From Doryteuthis pealeii (lineage: Eukaryota; Mollusca; Cephalopoda; Myopsida; Loliginidae): 64,000 nucleotides of DNA. The DNA lies in NCBI GenBank assembly GCA_023376005.1, contig CM042148.1, positions 75,327,012 to 75,391,011 on the forward strand, given 5' to 3'. Positions within the stretch are counted from its first letter, which is position 1. The number at the start of each line of letters is the position of its first letter. The position numbers and the translations under genes are program-made. This document shows, piece after piece, positions 33,380-43,859 of the stretch. The notes under the pieces were generated by a model. It ran no database searches. It saw nothing but the letters and a program-made list of their open reading frames with translations, and was not told the origin of the DNA.

Positions 33380-35420
33380 ATTACGTATTGTAGTGAAGTA
33401 TGTTATGTATAATCAATGGTCAGCAAAAAGAACCCTTTAGAACATTCTTAAGACTCTCTGACGCCAGAGCTGAAGTTGGGAGTCCCAGAAAGTGACCCCA
33501 ACTTCAGCACGTCGAAGCAACGTATTTTACCGGAAGGAAAAGGAAATAATTCTGCTTGGTCATGTCACGTCAGCCGACCTCTGAAGAAGAGGAAGGCAAA
33601 GGGATGAACAGGAATACACCCCACCTCCTTTTTTGGGGGGAAGGAAAGACATCCCTATCATTAGTTTAGTTTGCACTCGGGACCCGGTCGGCAAGGAGAG
33701 TAGGATTCCTCAACTCGTTGGGGACGGGAGAAAATCGTCTCCATGAAGAAAATTTGACGACTATAGACAGTTGGAATCCCGATGCCATCTTCAGGCAGAT
33801 CAGATAAATAACCAAAAGATGGACATATCCCAAGAATAACCAACAGAAGATGAACCAACCCATAAAAGCTAAGTAAAATTTTCTTCCGTCAGAAAAAAAG
33901 TTATTAGTTGATATGAAAAATATTCCGCCTAACGACTTTATTAATCCTAGCCTGTCGGCGTCCGTTTCATCCTCCTCCCGGCTTATAAATCCTGAATAAA
34001 AAAAATTATGTTATAAAAATATATATTATGTCTTATTGTACTTTGCCAATTTTTGCATGTGCACCTCTCATTTTCTTTGGTCTCTGATGAAACAGCGTGT
34101 AAACGTTGAAAACGATAGGCGAACGTAACAAGTAAGAAATAAAATATCGGTTTTATGGAAAAATACAAGTTGATTGACAGATTTTCTGCGGACTTGTTGA
34201 CCTGTTCTCCGATTGGACATAGCCAACGTGAGAAACGTAGCAAGGAAAGTCAGTTTTGGATGGGTGACGAGAAGAGACGAGACAGTCCATTTCTCAACGC
34301 GTATTTGTGTTATGTTTTAGGATCGCCGCATTTATTTTGCGCGGGAAATTCGAAACCTGGACAAAGAAAAAATTGAACAAAAGAAAATGATAGATAGCTT
34401 AGACAGAAAGTCTGGGGTAACAAAAGGAAGGGTAACAAAAGACTTCCTCTATACAAACGGGAATTTGAACAAAGAGACTGGAAGGGGAAGAAAGAACTTC
34501 CGGTCAAAGGAACAAAAGGATGTGTGGGCGGCTGCCTTTACTTAAGGGGTCAGCAGTAGCAGTTAGAGAGTCAGATAGGAGACGGCGAACAGAGCACAAG
34601 GAGTCTGACCGTCGACACGGTCGAGCGCTGCTAGCGGGCAGTGGGGTTCCACACCCCCTTACCTCACCATCCCAGCAACAGTAGTAGTAGTAGTAGTAGT
34701 AGTTCCGATTGTCCACGCCCGCCACTCGCACGCACCACGAGGGAAAAAGAAATAAACGTTCAAAGTCTTACAACTACATATGTCTACGTGTGAATCTTTA
34801 TACTCCACTACTAACACATACGACCCAGCAACAATATATGACATGTACGATTTTGTGGCCTGAGTCGAGCCCTATACAACATTTGTCTGACTTTGCTTTA
34901 TAAAAAAAATAAGATCTTTAAACAAAAACAACATCGGCTTGTGTTCGTTAATTAAAAAGTAAACAACGACACAAGACAAGAAATCCCAAGACAAGAATCA
35001 GTTAGAAAACTCAGGACAAGAAAAACCCAATAAGAGGATCCAGAAGAACAGGCACAAAGCCAGCTAGCCAGAATAACAGAAAGCCGCAAGTTAAACAGTT
35101 TAAGTATACTATGCAAGTAAATAAGGAAATAAGTCCGACAGTATGTAGAAAGCAGAAAAACACGAAGTATTGCAAAGAGGTGGATTTATTCTTGATGGCA
35201 AAGTCAACGTTTTATATCATCATAATAATTATTTCAAAAGCGGATTTGAAACAGAAATTTTGAAATCCTCCAAAATAAAACTGAAAATATCAGCAAGTCT
35301 TTTTTTTTATTTAAATATATTGTATAACAGAAATCCTTGAATTTGGAAATAATAGCAGTAATTTTGACAACGAAATCTTCTTAGAATAAACACATATAAT
35401 GAGCTTTCTCTCCTTTTTTC
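33380..35420. other. Unclassified intergenic sequence (B)
   Basis: Counterpart of 1,700-3,740. It includes a 12-bp-arm hairpin (GCTGAAGTTGGG with CCCAACTTCAGC, about 33,470-33,510) and a longer (AGT)n run at 34,680-34,703. A 28-bp segment near 33,717-33,745 is missing from copy A. Confidence 0.4.
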
Positions 35421-35429
35421 ACCTGTACG

Positions 35430-35516
35430 TTAATATAACATTCCTCAAATATAATCGGGTTACAATAGGGGGCAAATTATAGCTTCACCGCACAGGGAAC
35501 ATTTAAACGTATGTAC

Positions 35517-35589
<73 letters not shown>

Positions 35590-35760
35590 AGGTCTGTGGT
35601 GTAATGGTTACCGACGTAGGAAATAGACACGAGAAGAGTTCAAATCCCGTGCGAGGCTGTTTGCATTTCACATAGTTCCTCAAATTTAAGCGGATTACAA
35701 TGGGGGACAATTCCTTGCATCACTGCACAGTGAAAATATAGACGTATGTACATACATACA
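35430..35760 (+). mobile_element. tRNA-like SINE with duplicated tail around (TA)n(GT)n (B)
   Basis: Duplicate of 3,741-4,050; the microsatellite (35,520-35,588) is longer here. The tRNA-like head starts near 35,592. Confidence 0.65.
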
Positions 35761-35934
35761 TATGAGAGTACGTAAATAAACACTGTGTTTATTTGATATG
35801 GCTTTCAGCCGACAATTTTTGGAGGATATGTGCTTAATTGAAGTCATACCTTATTTTTGAAAATTAATTAGTTAATAATTGATGAATTTAGGCGGGCATA
35901 TATGTTCAAATGTAAGGCTAAACAAATCGAGAAA

Positions 35935-35994
35935 ATGTCAATATCTGAATGTACATTTCGACCTATTAGGTCTCATCAGCAATGTTATAGACAT
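35935..35994 (-). ncRNA. Hammerhead ribozyme, unit 1 copy B
   Basis: Same fold as 4,224-4,283, but here the base before CTGATGA is G, restoring the helix I closing pair. Predicted cut between 35,947 and 35,948. Confidence 0.78.
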
Positions 35995-36315
35995 GAGGGA
36001 CAGCTCCGTGTGTGACTCGAAACCTCGACTGCCAAGCTGACAGGCGGAGATTCTAACCACTACACCAGCTGTTCAATCCCAGATTCTTCGTTTGTTTTGA
36101 ACTTATTTATATTCCACTTTTTATTGACTTGCTACACGACAGTATGAGAGTACGTAAATAAACAATGTGTTTATTTGATATGGCTTTTAGCCGACAATTT
36201 TTGGAGGATATGTGCTTAATTGAAGTCATGCCTAATTTTTGAAATTAATTAGTTAATAATTAATGAATTTAGGCGGGCATATATGTTCAAATGTAAGGCT
36301 AAATAAATCGAGAAA

Positions 36316-36375
36316 ATGTCAATCCCTGAATGTACATTTCGACCTATTAGGTCTCATCAGCAATGTTATAGACAT
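36316..36375 (-). ncRNA. Hammerhead ribozyme, unit 2 copy B
   Basis: Same fold as 4,606-4,665, with all core residues and the helix I closing pair present. Predicted cut between 36,328 and 36,329. Confidence 0.78.
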
Positions 36376-36495
36376 GGGAGACTGCTCCGTGTGTGATTCG
36401 AAAGAATCTGGGATTGGACAGCTGGTGTAGTGGTTAGAATCTCCGCCTGTCAGCTTGGCAGTCGAGGTTTCGAGTCACACACGGAGCTGTCCCTC

Positions 36496-36539
36496 ATGTC
36501 TATAACATTGCTGATGAGACCTAATAGGTCGAAATGTAC
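36496..36539 (+). ncRNA. Truncated hammerhead, plus strand (B)
   Basis: Core CTGATGA-stem II-GAAA at 36,511-36,534, truncated before the cleavage site as in copy A. Confidence 0.7.
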
Positions 36540-36565
36540 CGCCTAAATTCCCGCCTAAATTCAAT

Positions 36566-36618
<53 letters not shown>

Positions 36619-36629
36619 ATGTGTGTGTG

Positions 36630-36730
36630 TGGAGGTGCGCGATGTAATGGTTACCGGCGTAGGAAATGGAAACGGCGAGATAAGTTCAAATCCCGGGCGA
36701 GGCTGTTTGCATTACAGTAATATTGGGGTG
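36630..36730 (+). mobile_element. SINE-B-like head (B)
   Basis: Duplicate of 4,940-5,040, following a (TA)n(TG)n tract. Confidence 0.65.
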
Positions 36731-37129
36731 GGCAAATGAATCCTTTTTTTCCTAAAAACTAAATAAGAAGAGTGTTTTCTATGGCCATTTTTACTGATGA
36801 TTACGATTCTGATGAGATCATTGACTTATTTTTGGTTGGTTCCGTGATGATTTTCAAAATAGCAGCTGGAAATCCTTGTTTTCGTTATAGAAAAGGAAAA
36901 TATATGTCTTAATAATGGTGTGATATGTCCAATAAAAGATTTTCTTAGTCACATAATATGAAAATGCATTTATTCTATTGATTTAACCAGTTCTTATATC
37001 TTTATAATATAAAAAAAAGAAATTGCAATAAGATTAGTGAGGTTTTTTTCCCCCAGAGATACCACCAATTACACATGAAGTTTGCAATAGTTAACTTCCA
37101 GACATAAGAATTTTCCATATATATATATC

Positions 37130-37410
37130 TACCAACCCCTCCGCACGAGCAGGGTGTGACACAAGGTCAATTTCTTAAGCGGAGTTTAACAGGTTTGAAT
37201 TCAGAGTTTTCCTTCTCCTAGACCGGTTGCCTAACCAAGGTTAAAGAGCCCGGTCTGCCCTACTATTTACCCATAGCTGGAGGGAGAGTAGAATTCATAC
37301 CTTTCCCAAGGGTATTAGCGCTAAGTGAAATGCAATTATCACGTCCAGGATTTGAACTCGCGGCGACGAGCCCATTTTCCATGACTTTAACCATTACACA
37401 ACGCACTCCT
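37130..37410 (-). mobile_element. SINE-B, near full length (B)
   Basis: Duplicate of 5,448-5,735 with the same block order. Confidence 0.88.
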
Positions 37411-38624
37411 ACAAGAATTTTCTATATAAGTTTGTCACTTGACTCAAATATTTCTCCTTTGGATTCACATCCTAAGTTTGTGAGAGGTGCATACTGTAGT
37501 CTTTATCTATATCCATTATCATCTTGTAAGAAGTGTTCTACCTCCAAAAGTTGCTTCTCAACCACATCAATAACTTTCTCCATTACAGCAGCTTCCAGCT
37601 TTTCAATTTCATTTGGTTCACCCTCTTGTTTTATATCCTTTAGAGAACAATCAATTTTGGTTCTAAGAAAACTTTCACCCCTATCCAGTTTTTGTCAAGT
37701 GGCACATCACTGGTGGCCATTTCGTGAATCCCCAGAAAGTGCATCAGAGGGAGTACGGTGACGTCTTCCATCGATATGTAGATTTCTGGGCACAGGACAA
37801 ATTATTCATTCTGAATGTATGTAGAAACGGAAAGCACAAACTTGTTGCTGTTAATATCAACTATATAATCAAAGAAAACGTGTATGTGTTCCTGATGTGC
37901 CACAAATAACTTTGCTTCAATTACACATGGAGTTTGCAATAGTTAACTTCCACACATAAGATTTTTCCATATAAGTTTGTCACTTGACTCAAATATTTCT
38001 CCTGATTCAGTTATCAAATTGAGTAACCGGGGACAAATCATTCATTCTGAATGTATGTAGAAACGGAAAGAACAAGATTGTTGCTGTTGATATCAACTAT
38101 ATCCTCAAAGAAAATTTGTATGTGCTCCTGATGTGCCACAAATAACTTTGCCAAGGCTACAATACGTCCAGATTTGTTTGATACAAAACCTTTGAATCCC
38201 TCATATTGAACATTGTTTTTTTTCCACCCAGAGTTTATAATCTTTGTATATGAACAGTGTGCTGTATGACTTGGAAAAAGTAAGTTAGTAATAGCAATAT
38301 TTTCAATAAATAAAAGTTCCAGGTGAACTAAAGGCTTTCTCACAAGCAGTGATCAATAACAATTTTTGAATTCCAATCTTCTGCTCAGTGTCTTTGTAGG
38401 TTTTGTCTATGGGATGGTCTACACACAATATTATATGGCCACAACATTTCAGTTGCTTATCATAATATAATCCCATTAACAGATTTTAGATGAAAAACAA
38501 TAAACAATAAACAACAACAAAAAAAAAAGAATAATTAAAAAATAAGAAGAGTTTCCATAACAAATGGTCAGAAAAGAGAATTGGATTAATCAATGTATAA
38601 GAAATTAAGAAAATTTGAATTGTT

Positions 38625-38783
38625 TAGCATGAAACAGCATATACTAAATTTTGAGTATGACACAATATATATTGAAGGTTTTAGCATACCATAACACATA
38701 CTAAAGTTTTTGTATGATACAGCACATATTAAATTCTTAGTATACCACAGCACAAATTGAAAGTTTTAGTGTACCAAAACACA
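38625..38783. repeat. Degenerate ~29-bp tandem repeat (B)
   Basis: Counterpart of 6,963-7,120: successive diverged units, each with a 'cacaatat/cacatact/cacatatt/cacaaatt' core and a run of T. Confidence 0.6.
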
Positions 38784-38785
38784 GT

Positions 38786-38859
38786 AAAGAAATAACAAAA
38801 GACTTAGAGATTTAGCATTATAGTTTTACTTAAATCTCTAAGTCTTTTGTTATTTCTTT
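38786..38859. repeat. Long hairpin (B)
   Basis: Same hairpin as 7,124-7,197, but without the extra T, giving a near-perfect 29-bp stem. Confidence 0.88.
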
Positions 38860-39336
38860 ACTTAAGTAAGACTTTGCAGTTAGTTGCTTGAGCAGGCATC
38901 CAAATATTCGATTTGACTTTTAAGGGTATCAAAGAGCAATTAGCAAGTACTGGTTCAGTTTGTAATCTTAAGCTTTTGCCCCGTCCTCTCTTGAGTGACT
39001 TCTCGCACCAGAATTTCGTGTTATTTCTATATGGTCTGTTTTGACATCGTAGTGACGATGGACAGCCGCCTTTGTGGTGTCATCAAGCCCTGATATAATG
39101 ACTTTGACCAGGTTGTTGCATAATTGTTGTGAAACATGTTCAAGATTCAGGTCAGATGCATCTTCCATATTTTTCGACAACTGGGAGCAAATATATCAGA
39201 TCTCTATGAATATCATTGCCATAGATATCAAATTCTTCATCCCTGTTATCACTAATACACAGTTTGTGATCTGATTCACTGCCTTCGTTTATGTTACTGT
39301 GAATGAATGTTCACCGTTAAACAAATATCATATTGG

Positions 39337-39602
39337 CGGCCGGCTTAGCTCAGTCGGTAGAGCGTTCGGCTAGGAATCACAAGGTCCCTGGTTCGATACC
39401 GGCCTTCGCCAACTCAGCGTATGAGTAGCACAGGGATCTGTGCGGTAAAGTAAGGAGCTGATGGTAGGTGTGGTGCTCCACCTCAGACGCTAAAATAATC
39501 TCTCTTGGTCTAGCGCTAGTGAAAAAGGGGATAGACTCCCTCGCTGTCTGGCTGATACCGAAATTAAGCCGCCCCGACGACTTTTACTTACTTTACTTAC
39601 AT
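39337..39602 (+). mobile_element. SINE-A, full length (B)
   Basis: Best-preserved SINE-A: box A TAGCTCAGTCGGTAGAGC, box B GGTTCGATACC, full body, and a 3' end of 'gccccgacgacttttactta' followed by short CTTA repeats. Confidence 0.93.
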
Positions 39603-40329
39603 TGGCAAATATTCTGCAAACTTCATTCGAGGAAGTTCTGAATTCTGACAAACACTGAACCATACAACGAATTACAGGCTTTTTTTTTATCTATCCAGTC
39701 ATGTCATAGTTCATTTGTAACAATATTACTGGCTTGATCCATGCTCAAAGAGTGTTTCCCCTTCTGTCATTTACACAAATACAGCATATACCACAATTTT
39801 CGTGTATGTTTGAATTTCTTAATGTCCGTGTAAGTAAAACCAAAACGTTCTTTTATGCTTTCACTTCTTGATTTTCTTTCTGCCATTTTAGACTTGGTTA
39901 ATATTTTAAGGAACTGCTTCACGTTCATTGTATAACTATGTCTATGTCATATCTGGCTTCTTCATACATAAACAAATATAAATGACATATCAAAATGACT
40001 ATTTGCAATTTACGATCCTCCGGTACAAAATAGCATAAAAAGCTAGATATAATTGAATAATTTTCAGTAAATATAAGAGTTGGTTAAATCATTAAAATTA
40101 ATATATTTTCATATTCTGTGACCAAAAAAACATGTGATTAGAATGTAATAAATTCCTAAAATTGTTAATTTTCTTTTTAAAAAAAATATCGGTTTTCAGC
40201 CGCCATTTTGAAAATCATCACACAACCAACTCAAAATGACGTCATATCAAAAAAAATCATCAAATTCGTAATCATTTCCAAACTTAGCATAGAAAACCCC
40301 CGTTCCATAAAGTCGACCACCATTTGCCC

Positions 40330-40523
40330 ACCCTACTAATACCATTGAGAAAGGTATGAATCCAACAACTCTCCCTACAGTAATGGGTAAATAGTAGGGC
40401 AGACTGAGCGTTTTAACCAAGATTTGGCAACTAGTATAGGATAAAGATAACTCTGAATTCAAACGTGTTAAACTCCACTCAAGAAATAAATATTGTGTCG
40501 CATCCAGCTCATGCGGCCGGGTT

Positions 40524-40527
<4 letters not shown>
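40330..40527 (+). mobile_element. SINE-B, 5'-truncated (B)
   Basis: Duplicate of 8,715-8,925; ends at (TA)n 40,527-40,565. Confidence 0.85.
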
Positions 40528-40568
<41 letters not shown>

Positions 40569-40792
40569 TTCAATTGCCGCTTTAACATTTCCGTTGTAGT
40601 GGTATCAGTAAATAATCCAGAAGTGCTCAATATATTAAAACCATAGAGCAGTAATAATACTAATAATGTTATTATTAGAGGAAAAATAAATGGTTTGCTA
40701 TGGTTTCAATCAAATTGAAATGATTTCATCAGGACCCTACCCTACGTTTACCTAAGTCGATGTAGTTCCTCTAATAATAATATTAGTTAGTT

Positions 40793-40794
<2 letters not shown>

Positions 40795-40857
<63 letters not shown>
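40795..40857. repeat. (TA)n microsatellite, ~31 units
   Basis: Uninterrupted; copy A equivalent (about 9,222-9,260) is shorter and broken. Confidence 0.97.
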
Positions 40858-40859
<2 letters not shown>

Positions 40860-41138
40860 ATAAATATATAAAGGTTTTACATATCTATTTATTAGGTGAT
40901 AAAGGAATATTCACAACCATATTGGTTTCATGCGATGCAATCATCAGGTGAAGATATTTCAAATGTAAGGAAAATCGAAAAAAATCGGAAAAAATTTCAA
41001 AAAATTCAATAGACATGGGATGCGTATGATTGGATAAAATGATGTACGTATGTATGTGAAGGTGAATTGAATGTATGAGAGTGTTTATCATGTTCCTTTG
41101 TCACCTAATAAATAGATATGTAAAACCTTTATATATTT
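40860..41138 (-). mobile_element. Fold-back element with internal hammerhead (B)
   Basis: Inverted arms of about 47 bp ('aatatataaaggttttacat'... at 40,862 and its complement at about 41,088-41,138, one mismatch/indel) are separated by about 180 bp. On its left the element abuts a long pure (TA)n. A complete hammerhead lies inside the left end on the minus strand. The arrangement resembles a MITE or a terminal fragment of a Penelope-like element; no protein is encoded. Confidence 0.8.
40910..40952 (-). ncRNA. Hammerhead ribozyme in fold-back element
   Basis: Minus strand, 5' to 3': helix I strand TTCAC, core CTGATGA, short stem II (TGC/GCA with a T-T mismatch at its base), GAAA, helix III (ACCA/TGGT with ATA loop), cleavage triplet GTT, helix I strand GTGAA. 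Helix I has 5 perfect pairs and helix III 4. Predicted cut is between 40,914 and 40,915 (plus coordinates). All C3-A9 and G12-A14 core residues are consensus. The weak point is the mismatched first pair of stem II. Confidence 0.72.
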
Positions 41139-41240
41139 ATCTTATTATATTATATAACAGCTCTATTTTATATTGAGCACTCTACCAATAATACTGCCTT
41201 TGGCACACCATTCCAGCAACAGCTGAAACAGTGACCATCT

Positions 41241-41289
<49 letters not shown>

Positions 41290-41349
41290 GTGTGTCGGTG
41301 TGAGTGTATTCTAGAGTCGTTTTTATATGTATGAGGGCTTGTCAGTTCA

Positions 41350-41635
41350 GGTTTTGGTTTTCATTATACTTACTAGCAAAATTAAAAAAAATTAATAACT
41401 TTGATATGTATTAAAATAAAACAAACTATATATAAATATATAATACTAGACATGTATTTATTAAAACTTGTTTTAAAAAAAACCAATGAGGATCGTCTAA
41501 TATTGCATGCTCAAATTTTGAATGTATTTATTCTATATGACGATTTTGGATCATGTGACGTAAACAATGGCGTAGTTTTTGTTACAGACAAATAAAGAGC
41601 GAATCTCCATTATTAATAGATATCTAAGTATGAAA
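41350..41635 (+). mobile_element. Family-G interspersed repeat, partial (B)
   Basis: Duplicate of 9,785-10,075, with a cleaner match to the other family-G copies. Confidence 0.82.
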
Positions 41636-41944
41636 CACCAGACTGGCTTTTGACTTACTCCTTTAGTCACACTAAATACATTTAACGGGAATTTTAACTT
41701 ACACTCTTGCTGACACAGCATAACTGTTTCATTCTCCTTAATATTCTTAAGGCGATCGCTTTCAAAACGAACAATACCATTACGCCAAGTAGATTTCCAT
41801 TTGTTTCCACTCTCGTGCATCAAATTCAATTGACTCAACAAGGATATCAACAACTTGTAGATAATATTCTAGCTTAGTTCTTCAATGGAAACAAAGGTTC
41901 GTCTACTTAGCGTACATCAGAATCACCGTACCACTCATTGTCTT

Positions 41945-42085
41945 ATTCAGGGTGGCCCATCGTGGGTTGATAACAAGCTAGTCTCACAGATCCATTGCAA
42001 CTGAATAGCGACTTCCATCCTCGCTGGAGCCTCATATATACGATTTTGTGTCACGTCCGACACGTAGCGAACAGATTCAGCAAAT
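41945..42085 (+). mobile_element. SINE-C (B)
   Basis: Duplicate of 10,412-10,580, ending in 'gattttgtgtcacgtccgac' followed by the LINE tail. Confidence 0.65.
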
Positions 42086-42089
42086 ACCT

Positions 42090-42400
42090 CGTCTAAATAA
42101 TAATAATAATAATAAATAATAATAATAACATGTTCACTCCTGTGGGTTTTTCACACCAACGTTAGCTGATGGTCTTTCGTTGGAGTCAAAGTGACAACAA
42201 GCCTCTTCAGCTCTCCAGGACTCTTCTAAGTATTTTAGCTGATTTCAGCAATGCTGTTTTCAATTCTTCCTCTGATTTCCTGTTCCTCCAGTCTTTTTTA
42301 CAAGCTTTTTGGGACCGTTCCTAGTACGCCAATTACAATTGGTATCCCTTTCACCCTTTATTATTATTATTATTATTTATTATTATTATTATTATTTGGC
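42090..42400 (-). pseudogene. LINE 3' end, reverse-transcriptase C-terminal fragment (B)
   Basis: Translating the minus strand from about 42,350 gives 'IPIVIGVLGTVPKSL' then, after a stop, 'KRLEEQEIRGRIENSIAEIS'. This matches the C-terminal signature (IPIVIGALGTVPK... / ...IRGRIETIQ) that I know from non-LTR retrotransposon polyproteins of invertebrates. Three in-frame stops show it is dead. The 3' side is an AAT-type tail (42,097-42,132), as expected for a LINE end. The RT catalytic domain is absent. Confidence 0.75.
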
Positions 42401-42527
42401 TGAAGAAAAAGTTCCAATCGCCATCGTTGAACTATGTTCGCGATATTTTAGAATTGTAACAGAACAGCCATCAACTTAATTCACTGTGTGTTAAAGGATC
42501 TTCTCTGTGCTTAAAGCGTCCCACCGA

Positions 42528-42665
42528 AGTGTAATGGTTGGCAAGGCATCCTCGTAGATCCGTTACTTCTGAATAGTGAGCTAGGTCCTCGCTGGAGGCT
42601 CATATTGCGACTTTGTGTCACATCCTACCCGTGGCGAATGGGTTGGGTAAATAACTACATACATC
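42528..42665 (+). mobile_element. SINE-C, second copy (B)
   Basis: Cleaner duplicate of 11,030-11,170, ending in 'cgaatgggttgggtaaataa'. Confidence 0.65.
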
Positions 42666-42873
42666 TTAGCCAAATACATTTAGAACCCTGTCAGCGGGCT
42701 TAGAATACACTGTTTTCTCTTCAAAGGTGAAAGACCCCACCCAAAGGAATTGTTCTGCGTATGACACTAAACTCTAACTGGCCATACCTCAGAGGATTTC
42801 TTCATACTCCGCCCCCATTTTCTTACAATCTACAGCGAAATACATTTAACACCCTGTCTGCAGGGCTAAGAAT
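42666..42873 (+). mobile_element. SINE-E-like fragments
   Basis: Two fragments beginning 'cagcgggcttagaatacact' and 'ctgcagggctaagaatgttg' (42,860) resemble the SINE-E start (GGGGCTTTAGAATACACTGA). Homologous to 11,170-11,400. Confidence 0.45.
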
Positions 42874-42998
42874 GTTGTTGTGTTGTTTTGACGGCATTCA
42901 CCCCGGGTCGGTTGAGCTGCCTCCATCAAACAAATTCACCGTATCCCGAATGAACGAGATTGTTAGTGAATTCATGAAAAAAGTAACAAGGAATAAGA

Positions 42999-43061
42999 AA
43001 TTTACAAGCGGTCCCCAAACCCCAGATTATACATGTGGGGTTTGAGGACCGCTTGTAAATT
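42999..43061. repeat. Hairpin with ~26-bp arms
   Basis: 'aatttacaagcggtcc' + 'ccaaacccca' pairs with 'tggggtttg' + 'aggaccgcttgtaaatt', loop about 11 nt, one mismatch. GC-rich centre in an AT-rich region. No neighbouring transposon ends recognised. Confidence 0.88.
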
Positions 43062-43189
43062 ACCAATTCCCCTGTTATTTTACGGTCAGAAGAAGCCCTT
43101 GTTTGCCGCAAATTTCCCATAGACGCAGTGACAAGTATGTCAAAAGCCGTTGATTCCTGAGGATAATGGGACGCGCTTTGGATTTTTAC

Positions 43190-43560
43190 CAGAGCCCCTT
43201 TAGCCGGGTTGTGGCCCTAATATCACTGAGTGTAAGACCAATCCGCCTTTGTAGGTCTACCAGAACTTGAGTTCCGGGCGGCATAGCTCTGACACAACCA
43301 TGTTGTTACCACCCTGCCACGGTGTGGAGGGGTTGGATTTTATGATGAGGGGGAGCTGAGAATACACTGACTGTATCCCTTCCCCAAAAATGAGGTGTCC
43401 TGTGGGTGATACTAAACTTCATCCAATGGTGAGGCTCCAGTTATGAAGATCAAGGGAGTGCATCTTTTACACTAACCAACGCATGAGTTTCGATTTGTGC
43501 GCACCTCCCCGCGTTAAAAAAAACTTTATTTTAATCTGGCCTGGTGGGAAAGCAGGAAAA
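43190..43560 (+). mobile_element. SINE-E-related repeat
   Basis: 'gctgagaatacactgactgt', 'gggtgatactaaacttcatc', 'caatggtgaggctccagtta' then 'cgcatgagtttcgatttgtg' and 'cctggtgggaa'. Shares blocks with 17,700-17,790 and 57,330-57,360. Confidence 0.6.
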
Positions 43561-43567
43561 TACGATT

Positions 43568-43858
43568 TACCCAACTTCTCTGCACAAACAGGATGTGACA
43601 CAAGATCAATTTCTTAAGCGGAGTTTGACATGTTTGAATTCGGAGTTTTCCTTTTTCCTAGACCGGTTGTCATATCACGCTTAAAGAGCAAGTCTGTCCT
43701 ACTATTTACCCATAGCTGAAGCGAAAATAGTTGGATGTATTCCTTTTCCCAAGTATATTAGCTATATATGAAAAGCAACCAGCTTCACCCATCACTTGAA
43801 CTCGAGTCTCCGTGTCAATTTCCTACGACGATAACCATTACGTGACGGGCGCCTCCTT
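43568..43858 (-). mobile_element. SINE-B, full length
   Basis: Minus strand head GGAGGCGCCCGTCACGTAATGG, B-box-like 'gagttcaagtgatgg', tail 'cctgtttgtgcagagaagtt'. Body blocks as in the other copies. Confidence 0.88.
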
Positions 43859-43859
43859 G

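Larger units (their letters stand above)
35762..36565 (-). mobile_element. tRNA/hammerhead tandem repeat (retrozyme-like), copy B
   Basis: Duplicate of 4,053-4,855. The predicted cleavage sites of its two minus-strand units are 381 bp apart (after 36,328 and 35,947 in plus coordinates), so cleavage of a dimeric transcript would release a 381-nt monomer. The inverted third copy ends in a (CA)n(TA)n tract at 36,566. Confidence 0.75.
37480..39300 (-). pseudogene. Decayed multi-exon coding remnant (B), family unknown
   Basis: Reading the minus strand from 39,290 down, an acidic segment containing 'NDIHRDLIYLLPVVEK' shifts frame into 'LNLEHVSQQLCNNLVKVI'. A second block (38,343-38,030) contains 'GRIVALAKLFVAHQEHIQ' and 'VDINSNNLVLSVSTYIQNE' and then a stop. 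A third block (37,918-37,640) repeats 'LFVAHQEHIHVFF' and 'VLSVSTYIQNE', has a stop at the same place, then continues in frame with 'EDVTVLPLMHFLGIHEMA'. A frameshift leads to an acidic helical end ('EPNEIEKLEAAVMEKVID', about 37,610-37,500). Duplication of the middle block, shared stops and frameshifts mark it as a pseudogene, either host or transposon derived. Confidence 0.45.
31330..42873 (+). repeat. Segmental duplication, copy B
   Basis: Direct repeat of 1-11,400. Its microsatellites are longer and purer than in copy A: (TA)n at 40,795-40,857 is uninterrupted here but short and broken near 9,225. It also reads through structured motifs without the extra bases of copy A, so copy B is the better reference for motif analysis. 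Beyond 42,873 the sequence continues into unrelated repeats, while copy A is cut by the gap at the homologous point. Confidence 0.93.
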
